This document shows, one piece after another, positions 1 through 5,274 of a stretch of 6,782 bases of DNA. This DNA comes from Candidatus Omnitrophota bacterium (GTDB taxonomy: Bacteria; Omnitrophota; Gorgyraeia; Kaelpiales; Kaelpiaceae): assembly GCA_028717465.1 (NCBI GenBank), contig JAQUNS010000031.1:1-6782 (forward strand), written 5' to 3'. Position numbers and translations under genes: made by a program. The notes below the pieces were generated by a model, which was given only the letters and a program-made list of their open reading frames with translations, made no database searches and was not told where the DNA came from. Each line of letters begins with the position of its first letter. The first letter of the stretch is position 1.

Positions 1-2
1 CG

Positions 3-35
3 TTTTATGTTGCTGTAGGCGCCAAGAAAAAGTAA
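3..35 (+). CDS. possible C-terminal tail of an upstream gene (partial)
   Basis: The window opens in a frame reading FYVAVGAKKK followed by TAA at 33-35. The 5' end lies outside the window. A basic tail ending about 30 nt before a strong intrinsic terminator is what the end of an upstream transcription unit looks like. The other two frames are also possible: frame 1 stops at the TAG at 16-18, and frame 2 reads into the terminator stem. The assignment therefore rests on position and plausibility, not on recognised homology. No function can be assigned from ten residues. Confidence 0.3.
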   Translation, partial: FYVAVGAKKK

Positions 36-66
36 AACAGGAAAATATAATCTCAGCTATTTTATT

Positions 67-107
67 GCAGGAAGCTGCTCATAGGCAATGAGAGCTTCCT
101 GCGTTTT
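67..107 (+). terminator. rho-independent terminator of the upstream unit
   Basis: GCAGGAAGCT (67-76) pairs perfectly with AGCTTCCTGC (93-102). After a single bulged G the stem continues with CTCAT/ATGAG, closing on an AGGCA loop. It is followed by G and then TTTT (104-107). No T-run lies on the other side, so it works for + strand transcription only. It separates whatever lies upstream from the LRR gene. Confidence 0.85.
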
Positions 108-157
108 AATTTCAAGCCTATTCTGCTGCCTAAGTAATTATCTAGCAAACTGATAGT

Positions 158-186
158 TTGACTCTGTTCTGTTTTAATGATATCCT
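158..186 (+). promoter_or_regulatory. candidate sigma-70-type promoter for the LRR gene
   Basis: TTGACT (158-163, 5 of 6 to consensus) lies 17 nt before TATCCT (181-186, 4 of 6). The predicted start of transcription, near 193, falls just before the G-rich ribosome binding site at 206-210 and the ATG at 216. The position downstream of the terminator at 67-107 supports it. The -10 match is mediocre. Confidence 0.5.
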
Positions 187-215
187 TGTTGTGTTGTAAA
201 AAAAAGGGGGAAACA

Positions 216-1028
216 ATGAGGAACATTTTATCTATAACGGTTGTTTTATTCAGCTTATCTTTTGGCCAAGGTTTCAGGCTCAGTTTTTATAATTCTCCGA
301 CAGCAGCTTTGCGTAGGTCATCTGGTTTAACAGTTCAATTCAAGGATTATAATCTAGAACAGGCTATCCGTACTGCTGCAGGAAAACCTGCTGGCTTGAT
401 AACCAGGGCAGATCTGGAATCAATAACAGAGCTCAATCTGGCTAATCTAGGGCTTTTCAGCTTGGACGGGATAGAGCACCTGGTTAACCTTAAGAAACTC
501 GATATCTCAGGCAACAATATTACCGATATTGCGCCTCTTGAGAGCCTTTTAAAGGGAGGCTTGCAGGAGCTGCTCATAGTCGGCAATCCGCTTACTATCG
601 GAGATCTTGATAGATTGGATATCTGGGCAGGTTCCAGCAGGGATATGGTTTTGAATAGAAAGCTATCGGGTTTGGGATTTAGCCTGAGTACGATAGAAGG
701 GCGGTACTCTTTTTATTCAAACGGTATCTATGATTTAAAAACCGATAATGGTTATGTAGTCAGTATCTGGGCAAACAGCAGAATGGTTTTAAACGATTCA
801 GGTATCAGCCTTCAAATAGACAGCCTAAGGCTGGAATCAGGGAACATTTTTCTTTTAAGCAAAGGCCGGGAGATTGCTGTTGTTGCTCCGGGCGGTTTGG
901 AGACTGTGCCGGTATCTTTGGGTGAGGAGCTAAGCGATTCCGGTTTCCCCGCCTTAGAAGACGATACAGAAGAGACATTTTTTATGGACCGGCATTTGAT
1001 GCGGCTCATGGGAAGGTACAGGATTTAG
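216..1028 (+). CDS. secreted leucine-rich-repeat protein with possible FecR-like C-terminal domain
   Basis: This is a 270-residue protein. The ATG at 216 is chosen because GGGGG lies 5 nt upstream and a signal peptide begins at once (MRNILSITVVLFSLSFG, about residues 1-18). An upstream ATG at 177 sits inside the promoter. Residues 40-72 (VQFKDYNLEQAIR then a GLITRADLESIT stretch) match the cap seen before internalin-type LRRs. Residues 73-128 hold about two or three repeats with the LxxLDISGNNITDIAPL pattern. Residues 165-240 are beta-rich, with a TDNGYVVSIWANSRMVLND stretch, then RLESGNIFLL and IAVVAPGG. That order resembles FecR domains, but the match is by eye. The tail is acidic (EDDTEE, residues 248-253). 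LRRs usually bind protein partners and the signal peptide implies export, so a surface or periplasmic binding role is inferred. The gene stands alone, and no terminator is clear after it. Confidence 0.8.
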   Translation: MRNILSITVVLFSLSFGQGFRLSFYNSPTAALRRSSGLTVQFKDYNLEQAIRTAAGKPAGLITRADLESITELNLANLGLFSLDGIEHLVNLKKLDISGNNITDIAPLESLLKGGLQELLIVGNPLTIGDLDRLDIWAGSSRDMVLNRKLSGLGFSLSTIEGRYSFYSNGIYDLKTDNGYVVSIWANSRMVLNDSGISLQIDSLRLESGNIFLLSKGREIAVVAPGGLETVPVSLGEELSDSGFPALEDDTEETFFMDRHLMRLMGRYRI

Positions 1029-1037
1029 ATTCCAAAA

Positions 1038-1064
1038 CTTTCCCGGAAAGCAGAAAATATTTTC
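1038..1064. repeat. two small palindromes in the gap after the LRR gene
   Basis: CTTTCCCGGAAAG (1038-1050) is immediately followed, after CA, by the perfect palindrome GAAAATATTTTC (1053-1064). Neither has a T-run after it, so they are poor terminators. They could be protein-binding sites or chance. The rest of the gap, 1065-1140, shows nothing recognisable. Confidence 0.25.
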
Positions 1065-1140
1065 TCGATTTAATTATTGCCCCGGAACTTGCCTTAGATT
1101 CTTCAAGAAGATATTTTGCCCTTTCAATACATTAGCGCAG

Positions 1141-1169
1141 TTTTCAGGCTTTTATGCTTGATTTATAAG
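1141..1169 (+). promoter_or_regulatory. weak candidate promoter before the radical SAM gene
   Basis: TTTTCA (1141-1146, 4 of 6) lies 17 nt before TATAAG (1164-1169, 5 of 6). It is the best-spaced pair visible in this gap. The predicted start near 1176 would fall inside the G-rich site at 1172-1179, leaving almost no leader, which counts against it. Confidence 0.25.
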
Positions 1170-1184
1170 CTTAAGGCGGTAACA

Positions 1185-1214
1185 ATGGTAATTGTAAATA
1201 TTTTTGTATTGTGA
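1185..1214 (+). CDS. possible nine-residue leader peptide coupled to the radical SAM gene
   Basis: ATG at 1185 is preceded by an AAGGCGG-like ribosome site (about 1173-1179) and encodes MVIVNIFVL before TGA at 1212-1214. The stop overlaps the GTG start of the radical SAM gene as GTGA (1211-1214). The large gene has no ribosome site of its own in front of either of its candidate starts, so translational coupling through this short ORF is a reasonable inference. It could also be chance, since very short ORFs are common. Confidence 0.3.
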   Translation: MVIVNIFVL

Positions 1215-2788
1215 AAACCATGCTTGATACCTCAAAAAAAAGACATAGATTAAGAATAATAATACCTGCTTATCCGGCTTTTAATGTCTATTCCCGGATT
1301 GCCAAAGGCACTACAGCCTTGGGTCCGGTATCTGTGGCCAGCGCGGTAAATGAAATGGAGAGATGGGATGTTGAAGTCATTGATGAAAACAACCTGTCTA
1401 GGTACGGACCTAGAGGCACTGCGAGCGGGGCAGACCATGAGTTTTTGCAAAAATTGAGGCCGGCCGATGTTGTGGGATTTTACGGCGGGCTGACCAGCAC
1501 CATGCCCAGGCTTTATAAGTTAGCTAGGTTTTATAAAGATAAAGGTATTATAACAGTTGCAGGAGGACAGCATTTTGTAAGAGATAATATTGCCGAAGCT
1601 TTAAGCTCCGGTATTGACTATATTGTAATCGGAGAGGGCGAAGAGGCCATAAAGGAGCTTCTCGATGCTCTAAGAAACAAGAATGATATAACTAAAGTAA
1701 ATGGTATCGCTTATCTTGAAGGCGGCAAGATAGTCTATACTCCGGAACGAGTCCGGATAACGGATTTTGACAGGCTGCCACTGGCGGATTTTTCGTTAGT
1801 CCGCTATGCCAGAATCAAGATGTATCCTGTCGAAAGGATAAGAGGGTGCGGCATGGATTGCGAGTTCTGCACTGTAAAAGGAAAACCGCGCTATGCTTCC
1901 GCAGAACGGTTGCTTGAGAGCATAAGCCTGCTTGTTGAAACCAAAGATGCCCGCCATTTCTTTGTGGTCGATGATTTGTTCGGCCAGCAGAGAGACGAGA
2001 CTATACGGTTCTGCAGAATGCTGCAGAACTATCAGGAGAATATCGGCAGGAGACTGGAGTTATCCGTTCAAATAAGGTGGGATAAAGGCCTTGATTCAGA
2101 GCTCCTAACCGCCATGCGCCGGGCCGGGATAAATACCGTTGCTATTGGATTTGAATCTCCGATCAAAGAAGAGCTGGAAGCAATGCGCAAGCACGTAAAT
2201 CCAGAGCAGATGCTCTTTGTAACAAAAAAATTCCGCAAACACGGATTTTTAGTGCACGGAATGTTTATTTTTGCCTACCCTATGAAGGATGGCGTAGAAT
2301 TCAGTATGCCTGTAGAAGAGCGGATAAAGTACTACCGGGAATTTATCAGAAAAGCAAAGCTAGATACTATTCAAATACTACTGCCGGTTCCTATTCCGGG
2401 TACGGAACTACACAGCAGGCTTAAAAAACAGAATAGAATATATCCCGTTGAAGATGTCGGCTGGGAGTACTATGACGGTAATTTCCCGTTATTTGAGTTC
2501 GATAGGCCCCTGACAACCGAAGGAGTACAGGAGGCTGTTAAAAAAATAATGGGGAGATTCTATCAATTCAAGTATTTTTTTATAATAGTTCTCAACGTAT
2601 TTTCTTTTCCTGCCATTATGTTTTATCTGCATGATATTAAACTCGGCTGGAAGAGATGGTACAGGCCGTGGCGTAACAATTTGATCCGGGTTGGAGGCTG
2701 GTTTACGATAAAAAGCTGGCTTTCTAACTATAAAAAAGATAACTTTTCTAAAAAGATAGAAGGCGCAAAACGGCATCTATCTTGCTAA
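1211..2788 (+). CDS. B12-binding-domain radical SAM protein of unknown substrate
   Basis: This is a 525-residue protein. Residues 14-165 look like the Rossmann-type cobalamin-binding domain of class B radical SAM enzymes, with a GFYGGLTSTMP stretch, AGGQHFVRDNIAEAL and IGEGEEAIKELL. The cobalamin-ligating DxHxxG motif is not evident, which is common in this group. Residues 205-400 form the radical SAM barrel. The 4Fe-4S cluster ligands are C213, C217 and C220 (CxxxCxxC), and later motifs are VVDDLF (252-257), GFESP (313-317) and PVPIPGTEL (392-400). Residues 453-473 are hydrophobic and aromatic, and with the basic tail may attach the protein to the membrane. Cobalamin radical SAM enzymes often methylate unactivated carbons or phosphinates, or modify lipids, but nothing here fixes the substrate. 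The start is GTG 1211 or ATG 1220, and neither has its own Shine-Dalgarno. Only 32 nt separate it from the next promoter, and no terminator is visible. Confidence 0.88.
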   Translation: MKTMLDTSKKRHRLRIIIPAYPAFNVYSRIAKGTTALGPVSVASAVNEMERWDVEVIDENNLSRYGPRGTASGADHEFLQKLRPADVVGFYGGLTSTMPRLYKLARFYKDKGIITVAGGQHFVRDNIAEALSSGIDYIVIGEGEEAIKELLDALRNKNDITKVNGIAYLEGGKIVYTPERVRITDFDRLPLADFSLVRYARIKMYPVERIRGCGMDCEFCTVKGKPRYASAERLLESISLLVETKDARHFFVVDDLFGQQRDETIRFCRMLQNYQENIGRRLELSVQIRWDKGLDSELLTAMRRAGINTVAIGFESPIKEELEAMRKHVNPEQMLFVTKKFRKHGFLVHGMFIFAYPMKDGVEFSMPVEERIKYYREFIRKAKLDTIQILLPVPIPGTELHSRLKKQNRIYPVEDVGWEYYDGNFPLFEFDRPLTTEGVQEAVKKIMGRFYQFKYFFIIVLNVFSFPAIMFYLHDIKLGWKRWYRPWRNNLIRVGGWFTIKSWLSNYKKDNFSKKIEGAKRHLSC

Positions 2789-2820
2789 AAAGAATATATT
2801 TATTCAACCCAATTATCTTA

Positions 2821-2848
2821 TTGACAGACTCCGTGTTTTTTCTATAAT
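2821..2848 (+). promoter_or_regulatory. perfect-consensus sigma-70 promoter of the DUF134-permease operon
   Basis: TTGACA (2821-2826) and TATAAT (2843-2848) both match consensus 6 of 6, with a 16-nt spacer. The expected start of transcription near 2855 gives a leader of about 25 nt before the ATG at 2880. So strong a promoter in front of a regulator gene implies that it is held down by repression, as suits the palindrome overlapping it. Confidence 0.87.
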
Positions 2849-2862
2849 GCATATGTATGCAT
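2847..2862. promoter_or_regulatory. candidate operator palindrome over the -10 and transcription start
   Basis: ATGCATA (2847-2853) and TATGCAT (2856-2862) are perfect inverted arms around a 2-nt centre. The arms begin in the last two bases of the -10 box and are centred on the predicted start of transcription, so a bound dimer would block initiation. The likeliest ligand is the DUF134 protein encoded immediately downstream (autoregulation), or an ArsR-type repressor encoded elsewhere. I saw no second copy of the site in the window. Confidence 0.6.
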
Positions 2863-2879
2863 AATTGGAGAGAGAGCCA

Positions 2880-3194
2880 ATGAGGCCTAAAAAGACAAGA
2901 TGGGTCACCTGTGCGCCCAAAGAGCGCTGTTTCCGCCCTCAATGTAAGCCCAAAAACAGCCTTCAGGGAGTCATCCTTAATTTAGATGAATTTGAAGTTA
3001 TGCGGCTTACCCATCTTGAAGGTTATGAGCAGGAGAAAATAGCTAAACAGATGAAAATCCATCAATCTACAATCTCCCGGATACTTGCCTCGGCGCACAA
3101 AAAAGTAACCGATGCCCTAGTCAATATCAAGGCCATTAAAATAAAGCAGGGCTGCTGTCAGATAGCGGGCTCTGGCAAAAAAAGGAAGGCCTGA
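2880..3194 (+). CDS. DUF134 / UPF0251 family helix-turn-helix regulator, cysteine-rich
   Basis: This is a 104-residue basic protein. The ATG at 2880 is chosen because GGAGAGAG (2867-2874) sits at ideal distance. A TTG at 2865 would put that site inside the gene. The core, GVILNLDEFEVMRLTHLEGY followed by the EKIAKQMKIHQSTISRIL helices (about residues 30-72), matches the DUF134 (PF02001) family, whose fold resembles sigma-70 region 4. Residues 46-76 form the DNA-binding helix-turn-helix. C11, C17 and C22 lie in the N-terminal arm, and C92-C93 near the end. These could bind a metal or metalloid, which is inference. It is the first gene of an operon, and its stop abuts the permease ATG with no spacing. 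The palindrome at 2847-2862 is its likely target. The family has few characterised members, so the regulatory role rests on fold and context. Confidence 0.88.
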   Translation: MRPKKTRWVTCAPKERCFRPQCKPKNSLQGVILNLDEFEVMRLTHLEGYEQEKIAKQMKIHQSTISRILASAHKKVTDALVNIKAIKIKQGCCQIAGSGKKRKA

Positions 3195-4367
3195 ATGAAA
3201 GATTTGAAAAAATTTATATATATCGTTGCCGGGTTTTTAGGCGCTTTCTATCTGCCGATTGAAAATATAAGGTTTAGCGGTGCAATATTTGAAGCTTTGG
3301 CTCTTGTGAAATGGTATGCCAGAGAGCATGTTTTGCTATGCCTCCTGCCGGCTTTTTTTATTGCCGGAGCTGTCTCGGTATTTATCAGCCAGGCATCGGT
3401 TATGAAATATTTCGGAGCCAAAGCCAAAAAAGTTCTATCTTACAGCGTTGCCTCTGTCTCCGGAACTATTCTTGCGGTGTGCTCCTGTACGGTTTTGCCG
3501 TTGTTTTCAGGGATTTATAAGAGAGGGGCCGGGCTTGGGCCTGCGATTGCTTTTCTCTATTCAGGGCCTGCCATCAATGTTCTGGCGATTATTTTAACCG
3601 CGCGCATACTTGGTTGGCAATTAGGGCTGGCCAGGGCTCTGGGTGCAATTATTTTCAGCATCGTTATCGGATTTATCATGCATCTGATTTTTTTAAAAGA
3701 AGAGAGGGCTCGCCATATAGACGGCAATTTTGCAGCCGTCTTAACGCAGGACTCCCGCCCTCTGGCTAAAAACGTTCTTTACTTCTTGTCTATGATAGTT
3801 TTTCTGGTATTTGCTAACTGGGCTAAGCCTCCTGAAAACAGCCAGGCAGCCTGGCTGCTGATATACCGCTATAAATGGCTGATATCGGGGCTCTCTTTAG
3901 CGGGCTTATTCGGTATGCTTATAGCTTGGTTTAAAAAAGAAGAGTTAAAGCAGTGGTTCCAGGCCTCCTGGGGATTTGCCTTGCAGATACTGCCGCTTCT
4001 TTTGATAGGGGTATTAGTTTCCGGTTTTCTTTTAGGCAGAGTTGGGCAGGAGGGCATTATACCTTCCAGGTTTATTGAAGCCTTAGTAGGAGGCAATTCA
4101 TTGCGGGCAAATTTTTTCTCATCAATTGTGGCGGCATTTATGTATTTTGCTACTCTTACCGAAGTCCCGATTTTACAAGGGCTGATCGGATCCGGCATGG
4201 GCAAGGGCCCGGCTTTAGCCCTTCTTTTAGCAGGGCCGGCTTTAAGCCTGCCCAATATGCTTGTAATAAGAGGAGTTATCGGCACCAAAAAAACAGCTGT
4301 TTATGTAATGCTGGTTGTTGTCATGGCGACGATAAGCGGTATGATTTTTGGAGCGGTAGTTAAATAA
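3195..4367 (+). CDS. PF03773 (ArsP-type / DUF318) membrane permease
   Basis: This is a 390-residue polytopic membrane protein. Hydrophobic segments lie near residues 7-23, 45-66, 84-105, 115-136, 147-167, 194-208, 227-246, 258-280, 302-325, 338-357 and 368-388. Two family signatures are clear. The first is CSC (C96, C98) followed by TVLPLFSGIYKRGAGLGPA and then FLYSGPAIN (120-128). The second, in the second half, is ATLTEVPILQGLIGSGMGKG followed by LLAGPALSLPNM. The halves look like an internal duplication, each with a GPA motif, as known for the family. ArsP relatives export trivalent organoarsenicals and the paired cysteines are thought to matter. Other PF03773 permeases are uncharacterised. 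AAGGAAGG (3182-3189) lies just before the ATG, which directly follows the DUF134 stop, so translation is probably coupled. A CxxC thioredoxin and ArsC follow, which supports a metalloid substrate. The exact substrate cannot be read from sequence. Confidence 0.9.
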   Translation: MKDLKKFIYIVAGFLGAFYLPIENIRFSGAIFEALALVKWYAREHVLLCLLPAFFIAGAVSVFISQASVMKYFGAKAKKVLSYSVASVSGTILAVCSCTVLPLFSGIYKRGAGLGPAIAFLYSGPAINVLAIILTARILGWQLGLARALGAIIFSIVIGFIMHLIFLKEERARHIDGNFAAVLTQDSRPLAKNVLYFLSMIVFLVFANWAKPPENSQAAWLLIYRYKWLISGLSLAGLFGMLIAWFKKEELKQWFQASWGFALQILPLLLIGVLVSGFLLGRVGQEGIIPSRFIEALVGGNSLRANFFSSIVAAFMYFATLTEVPILQGLIGSGMGKGPALALLLAGPALSLPNMLVIRGVIGTKKTAVYVMLVVVMATISGMIFGAVVK

Positions 4368-4378
4368 GGAGGTTTATA

Positions 4379-4612
4379 ATGAAAATAGAAATTTTAGGAG
4401 CGGGGTGCCCAAAGTGCAAGCAGCTTACATCTAATACAGAAGCTGCGCTTAAAGAGTTAAATGCAGAGGCTGAAATAAGCAAGGTAACAGATATCGACAA
4501 GATTACCGGATACGGAGTTATAATTACTCCGGCCTTTGTTGTTGATGGCGAGGTTATCTCTGCCGGTAAAGTTTTAAGCAGAGAAGAGATCAAGAATGTT
4601 TTATCGAAATAA
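4379..4612 (+). CDS. small thioredoxin-like protein, CPKC active site (redox-active disulfide protein 2 family)
   Basis: This is a 77-residue protein of the compact thioredoxin_3 / TM0996-like type. It begins MKIEILGAGCPKCKQL, with active-site C10-P-K-C13 at the end of the first strand. ITPAFVVDGEV (about residues 49-59) carries the cis-proline opposite the active site. There is no signal peptide, so it is cytosolic. The ideal AAGGAGG site (4366-4372) overlaps the permease stop codon and predicts high expression. Proteins of this family commonly sit next to PF03773 permeases. Here it is placed between the permease and ArsC, so it may recycle the ArsC disulfide, reduce the permease cysteine pair, or carry a metal(loid). 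The family is known, but the partner is inference. Confidence 0.9.
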   Translation: MKIEILGAGCPKCKQLTSNTEAALKELNAEAEISKVTDIDKITGYGVIITPAFVVDGEVISAGKVLSREEIKNVLSK

Positions 4613-4718
4613 AATTCATCTAATGCTTAGAAAACTGCAAAATTCGGTATTTTATTATGCGGAAATTTTAAGCGCCAATCAGGCTGATAAGCAGTTATTT
4701 TAATGGACAGGAATTATT
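4613..4718. other. 106-nt gap inside the operon, no gene seen
   Basis: This is the only sizeable gap in an otherwise tightly packed operon. AACTGC (4633-4638) and GCAGTT (4691-4696) are short inverted arms 52 nt apart. TATTAT (4653-4658) could be a -10 box but has no well-placed -35. AGGAA (4709-4713) is the arsC ribosome site. No terminator with a T-run is visible, so read-through into arsC is likely. Confidence 0.4.
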
Positions 4719-5144
4719 ATGGATAAAAAAAGAGTCTTATTTGTCTGTGTGCACAATTCTGCCCGCAGCCAGATGGCCGAGGCGTTTTTGAAGCAATTGG
4801 CAGGGGATAGGTTTGAAGTAGAAAGCGCAGGCTTAGAGCCGGGTGATCTTAATCCGGTGGTGGTTGAGGCAATGCAAGAAGCCGGAGTTGATATCTCGCA
4901 AAATAAAACAAAAAGCGTGTTCGATTTCTATAAGCAGGGTAAGCGCTATGATTACGTAATTACTGTCTGTGATGAGTCTCAGTCCGGAGCCTGCCCTGTA
5001 TTTCCGGGTAATCACGAGAAGATTCACTGGAGTTTTTCTGACCCGTCAGGATTTCAAGGTACCGCTGAGGAAAGACTAAAAATGGCCCGCATTGTGCGCG
5101 ATGAAATAAAGCAAAAAATACGGTTCTGGCTCCGGTCTTTCTAA
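4719..5144 (+). CDS. arsC: thioredoxin-dependent arsenate reductase ArsC (low-molecular-weight phosphatase fold)
   Basis: This is a 141-residue cytosolic enzyme that reduces arsenate to arsenite. The N-terminus has the P-loop CVHNSARS (C10 to S17; the CX5R nucleophile is C10 with R16), preceded by a VLFV strand. C84 and C92 in [10 protein letters not shown] are the relay cysteines that form and pass on the disulfide to thioredoxin. D108-P109 is the general-acid loop (SDPS). The length and the three cysteines match the Staphylococcus pI258/Bacillus type, not the glutaredoxin-linked E. coli plasmid type. The relay spacing here is C-x7-C, against C-x6-C as I recall it for the pI258 enzyme. AGGAA lies 5 nt before the ATG. 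It is probably last in the operon. Plain protein tyrosine phosphatase activity is the alternative, but the relay pair makes the reductase far more likely. Confidence 0.93.
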   Translation: MDKKRVLFVCVHNSARSQMAEAFLKQLAGDRFEVESAGLEPGDLNPVVVEAMQEAGVDISQNKTKSVFDFYKQGKRYDYVITVCDESQSGACPVFPGNHEKIHWSFSDPSGFQGTAEERLKMARIVRDEIKQKIRFWLRSF

Positions 5145-5172
5145 TCGTACTTAAGCCTCTTTTAATTACGCT

Positions 5173-5213
5173 CAAAAAAATAAATATGTTGCTGTTTTTT
5201 GTTTCATTTTTTT
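5173..5213 (+). terminator. weak AU-only hairpin with T-run after arsC
   Basis: CAAAAAA (5173-5179) can pair with TTTTTTG (5195-5201), followed by a T-rich run (5202-5213). The stem is almost entirely A-U and therefore unstable. It is the only terminator-like structure I see after arsC. Confidence 0.2.
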
Positions 5214-5230
5214 AATTGTCTAACAGGTTA

Positions 5231-5274
5231 ATGGTAGAGATAATATACTGGCTTAGATAAGCCAATATTGCCAT
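5231..5274. repeat. imperfect hairpin next to the truncated transporter start
   Basis: TGGCTTA (5249-5255) and TAAGCCA (5258-5264) are perfect arms around GA. Outside them ATAT/ATAT and ATGG (5231-5234)/CCAT (5271-5274) can extend the stem with bulges. No T-run follows. It could be an RNA structure in the former leader of the transporter fragment, a binding site, or chance. Confidence 0.35.

Noticed and set aside
46..51. TATAAT near the window start as a promoter
   Set aside because: There is no -35 element at usable distance, and a terminator follows at once.
177..215. ATG at 177 as the start of the LRR protein
   Set aside because: It adds 13 residues, including CCKKK, before the signal peptide and overlaps the candidate promoter. 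The ATG at 216 has the ribosome site.
1009..1131. 41-codon reverse-strand open stretch across the LRR stop and the gap, reading plausibly (IERAKYLLEESK)
   Set aside because: It has no ATG, GTG or TTG start with a ribosome site, is short, and overlaps the end of a well-supported forward gene. It may be a decayed remnant but cannot be supported.
1398..1413. Perfect CTAGGT-ACGG-ACCTAG hairpin inside the radical SAM gene
   Set aside because: It is a 6-bp dyad inside a coding region with no T-run or nearby boundary. It is expected by chance at this scale.
1029..2820. CRISPR, tRNA, IS ends or attachment sites
   Set aside because: I looked for direct repeats, cloverleaf-like arms and terminal inverted repeats here and across the rest of the window and saw none I could support.
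2865..2879. TTG at 2865 as the start of the DUF134 protein
   Set aside because: It would place the GGAGAGAG ribosome site inside the gene. The ATG at 2880 is correctly spaced from it and fits the family N-terminus.
3869..4288. 139-codon open frame on the reverse strand inside the permease gene
   Set aside because: The forward frame has clear PF03773 motifs and coupling to its neighbours. The reverse frame is a proline/lysine-rich shadow with no recognisable motif.
4627..4658. TTAGAA / TATTAT pair as an internal promoter before arsC
   Set aside because: The spacer is 20 nt and the -35 match is poor.
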